From the NCBI RefSeq assembly GCF_000418325.1, contig NC_021658.1:7020001-7084000 (forward strand): DNA of 64,000 nt, given 5' to 3'. A program made the position numbers and the translations under genes. The DNA is from Sorangium cellulosum So0157-2. GTDB lineage: Bacteria > Myxococcota_A > Polyangia > Polyangiales > Polyangiaceae. The notes beneath the pieces were generated by a model. The model did not search any database. It saw only the letters and a program-made list of their open reading frames with translations, and was not told the origin of the DNA. Shown here piece by piece: positions 36,485-47,900 of this stretch. The stretch's first letter is position 1. Each line of letters starts with the position of its first letter.

Positions 36485-39400
36485 ATGACATCGCCGGACA
36501 TCGCATCCACGCAACCCGCCGAGCCGCCGTCCGGGAGGACCCGAGACGTCTTCGTCTCCTACGCCGAAGAAGATGCCGGCTGGGTCGAGGGTGCTCTCGT
36601 CGATGCGCTCCGGCGCGCCGGTCTCCGGTGCACCACGGAGACGGCTTTTGCGCTGGGCGTGCCGCGGGTGCTCGAGTTCGCGCGCGCCATCGAAGCTGCG
36701 GAGCGGACGGTGCTCGTCCTCTCGCCCGCCTACCGGGTCGATCGGCTCGGGCGGTTCATCAGTCTGCTCGCGCGCAGCTTCCATCTCGAGAGGGCGCAGG
36801 GCGCCGTCCTCACGCTCAAGCTGAGCGACGATCCCCTCCCCGCCCACCTGCACGGCCTCGAGGTCATCGAAGCACACCAGGCCGATCGCGCCGCCGCCAT
36901 CGCGGAGCTCTGCCGCAACCTCGGCCGGGATCTGCCGCCGGCCGCGCGCAAGCCGCCCTGTCCTTACCCGGGCATGACGCCCTTCCGGGAAAGTGACCAG
37001 CTCTTCTACGGCCGCGAGCGGGAGATCGCGGAGATCCTCGCCGCGATAGAGGAGAGCGTCGACGTCTTCATCATCGGCCCATCGGGCTCGGGCAAGTCCT
37101 CGCTGATCAGCGCCGGGCTCCTGCCGTCGATGGAGAAGGCCGGGCTCCGAGTCCGCGCGCTCCGGCCGGGCGCCTCGCCGCTTCGCGCGCTCGAGCAGGC
37201 GCTCGGAGGGCCAGCGAGGTCGTCCCCCGCGCCGCGAGCGGAGCGCGAGATCCTCGTCGTCGATCAGCTCGAAGAGCTCTTCTCCCAGGGCGAACGCGAC
37301 GTGCAGCGGCAATTCGTGTCCCGGGTCGCCGCCGCCCGGGAGCGCGGGGTGTCGCTCGTGGCCGCGATGCGCGCGGATTTCTATCCGGATCTGATGAACA
37401 CGGCGCTCTGGCCGATCGAGGGTCCGACCCGCCGTCGCTTCGAGATCCTCCCGCTTCGCGGCGACGCGCTGCGAGACGCGATCGTGAAGCCGGCGGCCCG
37501 CGCGGAGGTGCACGTCGAGGGCGCGCTGGTGGAGCGCCTGGTCGCGGAGGCGGAGGGTGAGCCAGGGGCGCTGCCGCTCCTGCAGGAGGCGCTCGTCCTG
37601 CTCTGGGAGCGCATGAGCGACCGCGTGCTCGCGCTGGACAGCTATCAGCCCCCCGGCGCACAGACCGCGCACGGGCTGAACGAGGCGCTGGCGCGACGCG
37701 CGACACACACCTACGACGAGCTGTCGGCCGAGCAGCAGGCGATCGCGCGGCGGATCTTGGTTCAGCTCGTGCAATTCGGGAGGGGACGCGCGGACGCGAA
37801 GCGGCAGAGCTCTCGGCGGGCGCTCGCGGCGCGCGAGCAGAACCAGGCGCTGTTCGAGCGTACACTCGATTACCTGATCGGCAGCCGCCTGCTGACCGCC
37901 GATGGTGACTCCAACGATGCGACGGTCGAGCTCAGCCATGAGGCCTTGATCACCGCCTGGCCGGCTTTCCAGGAGTGGCTGCGGACTTGGCGTGACCGCG
38001 AGGAGACGCTGCGGCGACTCGAGGGGAAGGTGGACGACTGGGGCCGGCTGGGGCGCGGCGAGGGCGGTCTGCTGGACCCAGCCGAGCTGCCCGAGGCAGA
38101 GCGCTGGCTCGCCGGCGAGGACGCGGAGGTGCTCGGCTATCCGGCGGATCTGCGCGCGCTGGTCGAGGAGAGCCGGCGCGCGATCGAGGAGGAGCACCTG
38201 CGTGAGCTGCGGCATGCGCAGGCGATCGCCGACGAGCAGCGTCAGCGTGCCGAGGCAGAGGAGCGGCGCGCGAACGCCGAGGCGGCGCGCGCCAAGGAGG
38301 CGAAGCAGGCCGCGGCGCGGCTGCGGCGGCGCGCGATCACCATCGGTGTCCTCGCCTCCCTCGCCCTCGCCGGCGGTGGAGTCGCCTCCTGGACGTGGCA
38401 GCAGCGCTCGCGAGCGGAGCACGAGAGAGCGCTGCAGGCTCAGCGCACCGCCGAGGAGGCGCAGAAGGCGCTTGCCAATGAGATCGTCGGCGTGGCCTCG
38501 AGAGCGGACGACCCGCTCCTCGGCGCGCTGCTCCTGGCGGAGCTGCCCGACGAGCCGCAGCCCCGTCGCGGGCCGTGGGTTGCGCGTCAGATCGCCAATG
38601 CGCTCCTGCCGATCTCGGCCATCTTCAGGCCGGACGAGAATCCGATGAGCGCCAGGGTGGAAGCGGCCGACTTCAATGGGCGCGGCGACCGGATTGCGCT
38701 CGGATGGAGCGACGGGACGATATCCATTGTCCCCGCCGACGGCCGCGGAGCGCGCGTCGACCTGCGTACCGGCGGTAGCTTCATACGATGGCTCCGCTTC
38801 GATGAGGAGCGGCAGGCGGTCATCGCCTGGCTGGGCGGGCACTCACGAGACACGCTCGCCGTGGTCCCGCTCGACGGGACGAGCGCGCGGCGGCTGGCCG
38901 AAGTTGACATGAGGTCGACGCGGTTCCCCAGCGTCTTGAGGGATGGCACGCTCGTCGTGGCGCGCACCGACGGCAGCCTGCGCATGTGGCGCTGGGAGGG
39001 GGACAACAGCGGTTTGGCGGTGAGCACGGAGCGCCGGGTCGCGGAGTCGATCGACAAGATCGCGCTGGCGGCGGACGGCCGTCTCGCTGTCGTCTGGAAT
39101 CCCGGCGGGGTGTGGCTCATCGACGTCGAGTCCGGCGCGACCCTCGGCCAGCTCGCGGGCCCCCTCGTCGGCCGCGCGCGCGCGGCCGGCGACGTGATCG
39201 ATGTCGACTTCGATCCTCGGGGGGAACGGATCGTGACGATCTCGTCGGGGGAAGAGGTATCGCTCTGGACCGTCGCGCGCGGCCGGCTGCAGGGCCCGTC
39301 GCGGCTGCCGGAGAGCGCGCCTCACGCAAAGCCGCTGGCCGTCGCGTTCTCGCTGGATGGCGCGCGCGTGCTCGCCGCCTACGACAACCAGCGGGTGCGG

Positions 39401-40933
39401 CTATGGGACGTCACCGGCAGCGTCCCGACGCACGGCGTGAGTTACAACCCCATCGACTTCGATGCGCAGACCCACTCGGCGCGGTTCGACCCCCAGCGCG
39501 AGGCGGTGCTCTTCGGGACCGCAGGCGGGACGGTCTTCTGCGCGGTCAGGCCGCGTTGCGCGCCGAGGGCGCTCGGCGGGCTCGATGAGACGGTGCTCGC
39601 GCTGTCGCGCGCCGAGACCGACGAGCGCGCGGTGAGCGTTGGAGGCAGCGCGCTCCGGGTATGGCGGCTCCGCGACCAGCAGGGCGTGGAGGAGCTTCCG
39701 GCGAGCTCACGGCGAGGGACCGGCGTGTCCGTACCGAGCGCCGACGGCAAGCTCGCGCTGCTCAGCCGGGATGACAAGCTGCAGCTCCACGACCTGAGCG
39801 CGCGACGCGCGATCGATCTCGGGACCTGCACCGACGCGCCCGCGCGCGGCGCGTGGTTCAGCGGTGATAGCAAGCGGCTCCTCGTGGAGTTCGACGACGG
39901 CGTAGCCGGGGTTTACGGCATCGATCCCTTGTCGCATGCCGCCGGCCCCTGTCGGAGCCTGACTCCAGGCCATAAGGGCCCTTGTATCCAGCACGCTGCG
40001 TTCAGCCCCACCGACACGCGCGTCGCGATCGTGTGCTCCGACGTCCGCGTGCTCGACCCGGCGGGCGGCCGCGCGCCGCTTCGCGTCCAGGAGGCACCGC
40101 CGCCGGTCCCCGAGGAGGAGGTGAGCGCAGAGAGCAGCGACTGGATCGAGGAGGCCGTCTTCACGCCTGACGGCGAGCACCTGCTCGTGCGGCATTTTCG
40201 CGGGGCGGTCTACATGTGCCCGAGCCGCGCGCACGACAGCTGCGGCGCTGCGCTCCATGCCGGTCGAGGGGGAGCCGCGCTCCTGCCCGATGGCACGGGC
40301 TTCGCTTCTGGCACCTACCAGGGTGAATACAAGCTCTGGCAGCCGTCGAAGAACGGTGGCGCGTGGGAAGCCAGGCGGCTGGACGAGAACATGCCTTTCT
40401 TCGAGGACGCCGGCGGCCTCGTGATCGCGAGAGCGCCACGAGGGCCGACCGTGGCGGCGCTCGGGCTCGGCAAGGGCCTGTTATGGAGGCCGGAGGACGA
40501 GTATCGCCCGGTGTCCCTGGCCGTCCCTATGGACGCGGATTCAATCGTGCTGGCTGTGAGCGCTGACGGCGTGCTGGCCACCCGCAGCCCTGGAGAGGTG
40601 CTGCTCTGGCCGAACGACGGGCGCGGGCAGCCGCTCAAGCTCGGCCCGGCATCGGCCGGCACGTCTCGGCTCAGCTTCCGGCCCGACACGAAGCACATCG
40701 TGACGGCTTCGGAGCGCGGCGTCATGCTCTGGCCTATCGGCTGGGTCGAGCTGAAGATGGCGCTCCGAGGCGCCACGACGGCGTGTCTGACGCCGGAGCA
40801 GCGGCGGCAGTACCTCCAGGAGAGCCTGACCGATGCGCAGCGGGCTCACGGGAAGTGCGAGGCGAGCTTCGGCCGCCCGATGCCCGCCGCCGCCCCCGAC
40901 CGCACAGTGCAGCGCGGCGGCTCGGATCGCTGA
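36485..40933 (+). CDS. TIR-nSTAND-WD40 signalling protein (1482 residues)
   Basis: Residues about 18-125 form a TIR-type domain (RDVFVSYAEEDAGWVEGAL, then ERTVLVLSPAY). A linker contains CPYPGMTPF, the entry motif of nSTAND1 NTPases. The NTPase has Walker A GPSGSGKSS (K204) and Walker B EILVVDQLEEL (D260). Winged-helix and helical regions follow to about 560, then a charged coiled coil and a hydrophobic segment (TIGVLASLALAGGGVASW, about 618-637). The last 780 residues are WD40-like blades. Such proteins sense a ligand through the propeller and oligomerise when the NTPase fires (family knowledge). The position where TIR NADases carry Glu (LGRFISLL here) has no Glu, so this TIR may be an adaptor. 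It is convergent with the sigma-54 operon, only 14 bp away. Confidence 0.9.
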   Translation: MTSPDIASTQPAEPPSGRTRDVFVSYAEEDAGWVEGALVDALRRAGLRCTTETAFALGVPRVLEFARAIEAAERTVLVLSPAYRVDRLGRFISLLARSFHLERAQGAVLTLKLSDDPLPAHLHGLEVIEAHQADRAAAIAELCRNLGRDLPPAARKPPCPYPGMTPFRESDQLFYGREREIAEILAAIEESVDVFIIGPSGSGKSSLISAGLLPSMEKAGLRVRALRPGASPLRALEQALGGPARSSPAPRAEREILVVDQLEELFSQGERDVQRQFVSRVAAARERGVSLVAAMRADFYPDLMNTALWPIEGPTRRRFEILPLRGDALRDAIVKPAARAEVHVEGALVERLVAEAEGEPGALPLLQEALVLLWERMSDRVLALDSYQPPGAQTAHGLNEALARRATHTYDELSAEQQAIARRILVQLVQFGRGRADAKRQSSRRALAAREQNQALFERTLDYLIGSRLLTADGDSNDATVELSHEALITAWPAFQEWLRTWRDREETLRRLEGKVDDWGRLGRGEGGLLDPAELPEAERWLAGEDAEVLGYPADLRALVEESRRAIEEEHLRELRHAQAIADEQRQRAEAEERRANAEAARAKEAKQAAARLRRRAITIGVLASLALAGGGVASWTWQQRSRAEHERALQAQRTAEEAQKALANEIVGVASRADDPLLGALLLAELPDEPQPRRGPWVARQIANALLPISAIFRPDENPMSARVEAADFNGRGDRIALGWSDGTISIVPADGRGARVDLRTGGSFIRWLRFDEERQAVIAWLGGHSRDTLAVVPLDGTSARRLAEVDMRSTRFPSVLRDGTLVVARTDGSLRMWRWEGDNSGLAVSTERRVAESIDKIALAADGRLAVVWNPGGVWLIDVESGATLGQLAGPLVGRARAAGDVIDVDFDPRGERIVTISSGEEVSLWTVARGRLQGPSRLPESAPHAKPLAVAFSLDGARVLAAYDNQRVRLWDVTGSVPTHGVSYNPIDFDAQTHSARFDPQREAVLFGTAGGTVFCAVRPRCAPRALGGLDETVLALSRAETDERAVSVGGSALRVWRLRDQQGVEELPASSRRGTGVSVPSADGKLALLSRDDKLQLHDLSARRAIDLGTCTDAPARGAWFSGDSKRLLVEFDDGVAGVYGIDPLSHAAGPCRSLTPGHKGPCIQHAAFSPTDTRVAIVCSDVRVLDPAGGRAPLRVQEAPPPVPEEEVSAESSDWIEEAVFTPDGEHLLVRHFRGAVYMCPSRAHDSCGAALHAGRGGAALLPDGTGFASGTYQGEYKLWQPSKNGGAWEARRLDENMPFFEDAGGLVIARAPRGPTVAALGLGKGLLWRPEDEYRPVSLAVPMDADSIVLAVSADGVLATRSPGEVLLWPNDGRGQPLKLGPASAGTSRLSFRPDTKHIVTASERGVMLWPIGWVELKMALRGATTACLTPEQRRQYLQESLTDAQRAHGKCEASFGRPMPAAAPDRTVQRGGSDR

Positions 40934-40947
40934 GCGGCGCGCGCCCG

Positions 40948-43900
40948 TCACCGTGCGCCATCCCGCAGGGCGCGCCACTCCGAAGCCATCAGAGCCTCTG
41001 TGCCGGAGCTCTCGGCGATCCGTCGCGCGGCGCCAATCTCAGCCGCGGAACGCAGATCGTCCGCCGGCTGCGATGCGGACCCCAGGTTCAAGACGCGGAG
41101 CTGCCCGTCGTCCGTCAAGACGGCAACGCGCCCTGAGCCCGTTTCAGCCAGCGCGACGACCGGCTCAGGAAAAATGCGCGGCAGCCCCACGGGAGCCCCC
41201 GTGCTCGCGTCCCACTCGAAGACATGTCGACCGCTGGCCGAGAGCAGGAGCCGCTCATCATGAAAGAACGTCGCGGCCGAGACCTCCTCGGCGTGAGGCA
41301 TCGGCTCGGAGAGGGCGCGTGCCCCGCTGGCGTCGAAAATCTGTAGCGCATTCGACGTCGCCGCCACCCTCGCGACAATGCGCCCCTCGTCTCGCGTGAA
41401 TAACACCGGAACACCTGCCCATGAGACGTCGGAGATCCGTTCTCCGGTCCTCGTCCACCATCTCACAAATCGCCGCTGACCTAAGGCATAGGCCGTACGG
41501 CCGCTCGGCGTGATCCCGCTGTGCAAGGTGAACAGTCCGTCGGGTTGATCGACGAAGAATGGAAACAGCGCCCTCGCACGACCCGACTCGAGATCGACCT
41601 CCACCTCGAAACCATCGTTGGCCCACGCCAGCCATATGCCACGATCGCGCTCGACGCTGGACAGCTTGGCCACCTCTGGCGCATGCACCGACTCAACGCG
41701 GAATCCGTCGTCCTCGACGTGGATCCGACGCAGCGCCTCGCTCGCCTCGGTGACCAGGATCGACTTCCCCAGAGCGTCGACGGTAAGCTTCCGGACGTCG
41801 GCGCCGTCCGACGCCAGGCGCATTCGATCGATCTGCCCGGTAACAACGTGCAACACGAGAACATCTTCTGCCGTCAAGAGCAGGACTCGATTTGGGAGCG
41901 CAGACGCGAAGAGACGCGCATCCTTCGGAACAGCGAACGTGCGCTCGGCGTCCTCCAGCACGAGCGGATGGCGCCGCACCTTGCCGTCGTTCCCCGTGGT
42001 GATCGCGAATTGACCGTCTTGTGTCACGACGGTGCTCCACGCGATGCCGTCGAGCTGGATCGGCATGCGGTACAACTCCCCGTAGTCCGTGTCCCACACG
42101 CGGAAGTTGCCGTCTTGACACGTCGTGACGGCGAGCCGACCCTCCCCCAGGAATCGGGCGCCCAGGACGACGTCGCCGTGCCGCATGGGCGCCCCGATGC
42201 GCTTTTGGGTGCCGATGTCCCAGACAAGGGCCGTGCCATCCCTGCTCGCCGTGAGCAGGCGCAGGCCCTCCGGGTCGAACGCTGCCGTAGAGATCGCCTC
42301 CAGATGCCGAAATTTCGCTGCCACGAAAGGCTGTCCTCGAACATCGATGACGGCGACTCCGTTCCGGCCGTCGGGCACCGCCAAGAGATGGCCCTGTGGG
42401 CTGAAGACGGGGCCGCCCATTTCCCAGAATCCTCCCTCGGACCTGATCTCCAGGATCGGGCTGCTGTAAGCCCCGGAGTCAAGCAGCTCGACACGACCGC
42501 TCTCACGAAAGAACATCGCGAGTCGGCCGGCTGCCGGGTCGAAACCGATCCAGTCCGCGGCGTGCTCATTCGCCATGGCCATCTCCGTCTTCTCAAGGCC
42601 GGTCATAACGTCATAGAACCGGACCCCGCCCGAGCTGAGCGCCACAGCTACGACATCCTCCCCAGGATCGATGGCGACCGATGTGGGATGGCTTGGCAGC
42701 TGGATAGTGAGCAGCTCTCCGAGCTGGCGCCACACGTCGATCGCCGCCGTCACGATGTCGTGCGCCACGACCGTCTGCCCGAGAGCCCCCGTGACGAGCT
42801 CGACCCGATTGCGGACTGTACCCAGGAGCACCTGAGGCTCACCAAGCGTCCAGTCGAGGACGTAAAGCGCGTTACCGTCCATGAGGCTCACGACGGCGAG
42901 GTCACCGGCCATCAATGCGATACGGGTCGGCGTCACGGGCATCCACGCGATGTCCGGCGAAGGCGCCTGACCATATTGGACCAGCCACGAACGTGCGAGC
43001 AAATCGTCGACCGGGCGCTCCCAGAACCTGAGCACTGAGCCCTCGGCGCGGCTGACGGCCCGAGCGAAGTAGAGTCGCGCGTCGCCAGGCCGCTGCAGGG
43101 AGAGCGCTCGGCCCGTGTCCACGTCGTTCTGCACAAGGAGGGATCTTGCGCGCGTCAGATTGACGATGGCGATAAACGCGGTGACGGCGATCATGATGAA
43201 GGCTCCGACCGCCAGCCCTGCGAGCAGCCAGAGCCGCCGTCGACTCGCCGCGACCAGCTGGTCGAGAGCGCCGGAGTGCCCGAGCTCGCCCGTGTCCGCG
43301 CTGCGCACGTAACGCTCGGCCTCGCGCACCTCGACGAGCCCGAGCAGCCCGCCTCGGCGCCCGAGGCGCTCCCACTCGGCCGCGCGCGCCTCGAGCCGCC
43401 GCCGTGTAAGCTCCATCGCGCGCTTCTCCGCGATCCACGCCTGCAGCGTCGGCCACGCCGAGAGCAAGATCTCATGGGCGATGTCGACGATCTGGGCGCC
43501 CGGTGAGCTATCGACCGTGAGCAACCGGCTGCTTGCGAGGTAATGCACGGTACTCTCCACAAGCCCGTCGGGATCACCTGAGGCGCGGAGCGCCTCAATC
43601 GCCAGCTGCCGTCGCGTGTCGGGTCGCCCCTGGCCGAACTGCACGAGCCGCAGGAACGTGCGGCGCGCGATCCGACGGGCCTGTGGATCGAGCAACTCGA
43701 GCGCCGCGCTGGCACGATCCGCGACGGCCACCGCGAGGCCGCTCTGCCCCTGGACGCCGAGCGCCAGATAGTCGTCGAGCGTCAGCACCTTGCCCCGCAT
43801 CCGTTCCCAGAGCCGCACCATCGTCTCCTGCAGAAACGGCAGCGCGCCCGCCTGGTCGCGGGCGTCCGCGAGCAGCTGGTTGACCAGCCCGGGCTCGACA

Positions 43901-44934
43901 TACGCGCTCACGTGGATCGCGGGCTGCTCGATCGCGCGCTCCAGGGCATCACCTTCGAGCGGCGCGAGCTCGATGCGATCTTCGAACGGCACCGGCCAGA
44001 GCGGCGAGCGCATGAGATCCGAGTAAAAGTCGGCGCGCAACACCAGGAGAAGACGAACGTCCGCGGCGACCCGAGCCAGCGCATCGAAGAAGCTCGCGCG
44101 CGCCTCGGCGGTGCACAGCGTGAACACCTCTTCGAGCTGGTCGATGATCAGGAGCCTCCGCTTGCCCGCCACGGCGGGCGCCTCGAGGCGCGCCGTGAGC
44201 TCCGCGCCCGGGGCGGCGCCAGGCCTCATGATCCGCAGGTCCCACGTCGCCTCACGCCGCAGCCGTGCGGCGAGCCCCGCGAAGACGAGCGACGACTTGC
44301 CGGCGCCGGACGGACCTATCAGCGTCAGCAGCCGCGTCTGCTCCAGGCGCTCGAGCAGCGCCTGGAGCTCGCGCGCACGCCCGTGGAAGACAGCCTCGAA
44401 AGCCTCGGTGAACGGCACCATCCCAGGATAAGGACAAGGCGGCTTGCGCGCCCTGGTCGGTATGCGTCGCGCGAGCCGCTCTCCGAGCTTGCGCAGCGCT
44501 TCTTCCCTTTGCTTGGGGCTCGTCGCGTCGATCGGATCGAGAGCCGCGAGGTGCGGTGGCACCGGAACAGGTCGGTAAATGACGGGTATCACGCCGCCGC
44601 CGGCCACATCGAGATCATAGGTGAGCGCCAGCGCGGCGATGAAGGGGCCCTCGCGGTCGGCGCGAAACGCCGGCGAGATCACCAGCACGGTCCAGCGGCT
44701 GGCTTGGATGGCCCGCTCGAACTCCAAGACGCGCGGCACGCCGAGCGCGAACGTCGCCTCGTGTCGGCACGAGAGACCTGCGACGTCGAGGCAAGCGAGG
44801 AGCTCTCCGCAGGCCCAGGGCTCGTCCTCTGGCGCGTACGACAAAAAGACGTCGTGCAGCTTTGTGCTGTCAGTCGGTGGCGCTGCGTCCATGCTGGGAC
44901 GAGCCGCGGCCTCTTCGAGAGGGACGATGTTCAT
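40948..44934 (-). CDS. TIR-nSTAND-beta-propeller protein (1328 residues)
   Basis: Same architecture as the convergent neighbour but clearly diverged. The TIR-type domain is at about 25-130 (HDVFLSYAPEDEPWACGELL), followed by a CPYPGMVPF entry motif and Walker A GPSGAGKSS (K213). Walker B is LLIIDQLEEVF. A membrane-type segment (LLAGLAVGAFIMIAVTAFIAI) lies at about 573-593, and the remaining 700 residues are a WD40-like propeller. The putative catalytic Glu position of the TIR is again non-acidic (REGPFIAAL). A GGAG site precedes the ATG at 44934; a GTG one codon earlier is possible. It is the last gene of the minus-strand operon, 54 bp after the previous one. Confidence 0.88.
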   Translation of the reverse strand: MNIVPLEEAAARPSMDAAPPTDSTKLHDVFLSYAPEDEPWACGELLACLDVAGLSCRHEATFALGVPRVLEFERAIQASRWTVLVISPAFRADREGPFIAALALTYDLDVAGGGVIPVIYRPVPVPPHLAALDPIDATSPKQREEALRKLGERLARRIPTRARKPPCPYPGMVPFTEAFEAVFHGRARELQALLERLEQTRLLTLIGPSGAGKSSLVFAGLAARLRREATWDLRIMRPGAAPGAELTARLEAPAVAGKRRLLIIDQLEEVFTLCTAEARASFFDALARVAADVRLLLVLRADFYSDLMRSPLWPVPFEDRIELAPLEGDALERAIEQPAIHVSAYVEPGLVNQLLADARDQAGALPFLQETMVRLWERMRGKVLTLDDYLALGVQGQSGLAVAVADRASAALELLDPQARRIARRTFLRLVQFGQGRPDTRRQLAIEALRASGDPDGLVESTVHYLASSRLLTVDSSPGAQIVDIAHEILLSAWPTLQAWIAEKRAMELTRRRLEARAAEWERLGRRGGLLGLVEVREAERYVRSADTGELGHSGALDQLVAASRRRLWLLAGLAVGAFIMIAVTAFIAIVNLTRARSLLVQNDVDTGRALSLQRPGDARLYFARAVSRAEGSVLRFWERPVDDLLARSWLVQYGQAPSPDIAWMPVTPTRIALMAGDLAVVSLMDGNALYVLDWTLGEPQVLLGTVRNRVELVTGALGQTVVAHDIVTAAIDVWRQLGELLTIQLPSHPTSVAIDPGEDVVAVALSSGGVRFYDVMTGLEKTEMAMANEHAADWIGFDPAAGRLAMFFRESGRVELLDSGAYSSPILEIRSEGGFWEMGGPVFSPQGHLLAVPDGRNGVAVIDVRGQPFVAAKFRHLEAISTAAFDPEGLRLLTASRDGTALVWDIGTQKRIGAPMRHGDVVLGARFLGEGRLAVTTCQDGNFRVWDTDYGELYRMPIQLDGIAWSTVVTQDGQFAITTGNDGKVRRHPLVLEDAERTFAVPKDARLFASALPNRVLLLTAEDVLVLHVVTGQIDRMRLASDGADVRKLTVDALGKSILVTEASEALRRIHVEDDGFRVESVHAPEVAKLSSVERDRGIWLAWANDGFEVEVDLESGRARALFPFFVDQPDGLFTLHSGITPSGRTAYALGQRRFVRWWTRTGERISDVSWAGVPVLFTRDEGRIVARVAATSNALQIFDASGARALSEPMPHAEEVSAATFFHDERLLLSASGRHVFEWDASTGAPVGLPRIFPEPVVALAETGSGRVAVLTDDGQLRVLNLGSASQPADDLRSAAEIGAARRIAESSGTEALMASEWRALRDGAR

Positions 44935-44988
44935 CACCTATCTCCACACGTTTCAAGCTCTCGAATTCCATCCTCTCTCCACGAGCCA

Positions 44989-47900
44989 TCATCTAGACCT
45001 CTCGATCTCGGCGATCTCCGCGTGCGAGATCCCGAGCTCCGTCGCGATGACGGCCGAGCGCGGCATCCCTTCATCGGCGACGCCATCCGCCCGCCTCCAC
45101 AACCGGGCAGCATTCGCTCCCTCCACGACCACGAGCCCGTCCTGGTCGCCGGCGACGAGGCGCGCGGGGGAGTCGACCTGCGAGGCATAGCGCGCGACGA
45201 GGTCTCCGTTCTCGCGGACGACCAGATCTCCTCCCTCGATGCTCACGGTCCGGAACGACCGGGAGCCGGAAGACGCCGATCCCCACAAGGAAAGCGCAGA
45301 TGCGTTCGTCGCCACAATCCGCGGAGGGGGCGGAAAGGTGACAGGGGGGGCGACCGGGGGCAGTAGGCCTATTTCGCCGTTGGCTGTCAGGTAGACTGCA
45401 TAGAACCCGCTCTCGGGAGGCAACGGGAAAAGGCTGTTGATCTCCGCGGCCAGGTCGCGACCGGGGGCATACGGGTCCCACTCCAGGACGACCCAAGTAT
45501 CCGTCGAGGCTCCAGGCATAGGCGCCGCGACGAGCGGATAGACCGGGTGCGGCGTGTTGATACGCGTATAGTTGACGAAGAATATCTCGCAGCTGTCATC
45601 AGGGATCACCGTCACCCAAGCACCTATCGAGAGCCCGGGCAGCGCAAAGCGCCTTCGTTCGGTGTCGAGCCCACCCTCGACTGCGGGGCCGCCACGCTCG
45701 ATGAGCACCCCGTCCCCGTCCGTGCGCGCGCCAAAGGCGCGAAACCGGCCCTGGCGGCAGAGACCTTCTTTCCGCCAGACGTCGCCGTCCAGGTATACCT
45801 CCGGAGGACCAACGTGTTCCAAGGTGTCCGGGTCGAGGCGGAGGACGCGCCCTCCGGGCTGTATACGCTCGAGCACCCTCAGCTCCCCGGAGACGCATAC
45901 CGCATCGACGACGGTCCCATCCCTCAATGAACGCGTATGCGCGACGCCCGTAGCACCCACGACGAGGAGCTCCTGCTCGCAAAGCAGCGCGACGGAATCG
46001 CGCGAGCACTGCAGCGCGTAGCTCGGGCTCTGGCAGGCTATCTGCCTCGGTGCTGCGTCGCTCCCTGTTCCAGCAAGGAACACTCCGTCATCACGCGCGA
46101 CGATCGTCCTCGCCACGTCACCCAGGAATCCTGCGTGCACGACGCGGCCCGTAGCCGCATCCGCGATCTGCCCCGCGGAGACGAGCACGCGGCGCTTGCG
46201 ATACACGAGATAGCGCTCCAGCAGCTTGTCCGCAGTTGACGGGTCGGCTTCGGCTGCGAGGGCGATCGCATACTCTGCAAGATCGAACCGGCCTCGGGAC
46301 GCCGCGAGCTCGGCCGCTGAGCCCCATCGTTCAGCTGCGACGGCGCGGGCCTTCTCTTGATGCTTTCGCCAGGCCACGCCCCCGGCGACGAGGGCGAGCG
46401 CTGCCGAGATCCCGATGCCGAGGGCGCGGCGGCGCAGTCGCGCGGCGGACCTCCTCGCCTCCTCGGCCCTTTCCTCGATAGCGCGCTGGCTCGCCGCGAC
46501 GAGCGCCGGCAGGTCCTTGGGGTAGCCCAGTACCTCGGCGTCCTTGCTGGGAAGCCAGCGCTCGGCCTCGGGCAGCTCGGCGGCGTCGAGCAAGCCTCCC
46601 GCGCCGCGCCCGAAGCGGATCCACTCGCCCACCTTGCCCTCGAGCCGCCGCAGCGCCTCCTCACGATCGCGCCAATCGCGCAGCCATTCCTGGAACAAAG
46701 GCCAGGCGGTGATGAGCGCCTCATGGCTGATATCGATGGTCGCATCGGCCGAGTCGCCGTCGGAGGTCAGGAGGCGGCTGCCTATCAGGTAGTCCACGGT
46801 GCTGGCGAAGAGCGCCAGATCCCGCTCGCGCGCCGCCAGTGCCACGCGCGGAACTTGGCGCCTCGCGGCCAGCCGGTCCTTGCCGAGATGCACGAGCTGC
46901 AGGAAGACCCGCCGGGCTATCGTCTGCTGCTCGGGCGACAGCTCGTCGAGGGACTGCGTCGCACGCCGCACGAGCGCCTCGTCGAGCCCGCCCGGGCGCG
47001 GCGCGCCCGGCGGGCGGTAGCTGGCGAGCGCCAGCGTGCGGCCGCTCATACGCTCCCACAGGAGCACGAGCGCCTCCTGGAGCAGCGGCAGCGCGCCCGG
47101 GGCACGCTCCGCGTCGGCCAGGAGCCGCTCGACGAGCGCCTCCTCCACGTGCACGTCCACGGCGGCGGCCGGCCGCACGATCGCGTCGCGCAGCGCATCG
47201 CCGCGCAGCGGGAGCACGTCGAGGCGACGTCGGCCCGGGCCATCGATCGGCCAGAGCGCTGAGCCCATCAGCTCGTCGTAGAAGTCGGCGCGAATCGCGG
47301 CGACGAGCGAGATGCCGCCCTCTCGAGCCGCGAGCAGCCGGTCCATGAAGGCGTGCTGCGTGTCGCGGTCGCTCTGAGAGAAGAGCTCCTCGAGCTGGTC
47401 CACGAGCAGGATCTCGCGCCGCCCGTCCGTCGGCGCCGCCTGCGCGCGCGCGAGCGCCTGGAGCGGCGCGGCGCCCGGCCGCATCGATCGGACGCGAAGG
47501 CCCTCGCGCTCGAGCTCGGGCAGGAGCCCGGCGGCGATCAGCGACGATTTACCCGAGCCCGATGGACCGATGATGAAGACGTCGATACTCTCCTCGATCG
47601 CGGCGAGGATCTCCGCGATCTCCCGCTCCCGGCCGTAGAAGAATCGGTCACCCTCGCGGAACGGCGCCATGCCTGGGTAGGGACACAACGGCTTGCGCGC
47701 GGATGGGGGCGGATCCCGGCCAAGGCGATGGCAGAGCGCGGCGACCGCGGCGCTTCGATCGACGCTCGCGTCGACGACCTCGAGGCTCTGGAGGTGCTTC
47801 GGCAACGGATCGGGCTGCATCTTGAGGGCGAGGGCCGCGCCCTCCGCGCGCTCGAGATCGAAGCTCAGCGCCAGCAGGCTGATGAATCGGCCAACGCGAT

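Noticed and set aside
42902..43456. 184-codon minus-strand frame inside the 1328-residue TIR-nSTAND gene
   Set aside because: Out-of-phase shadow of a confidently assigned gene.
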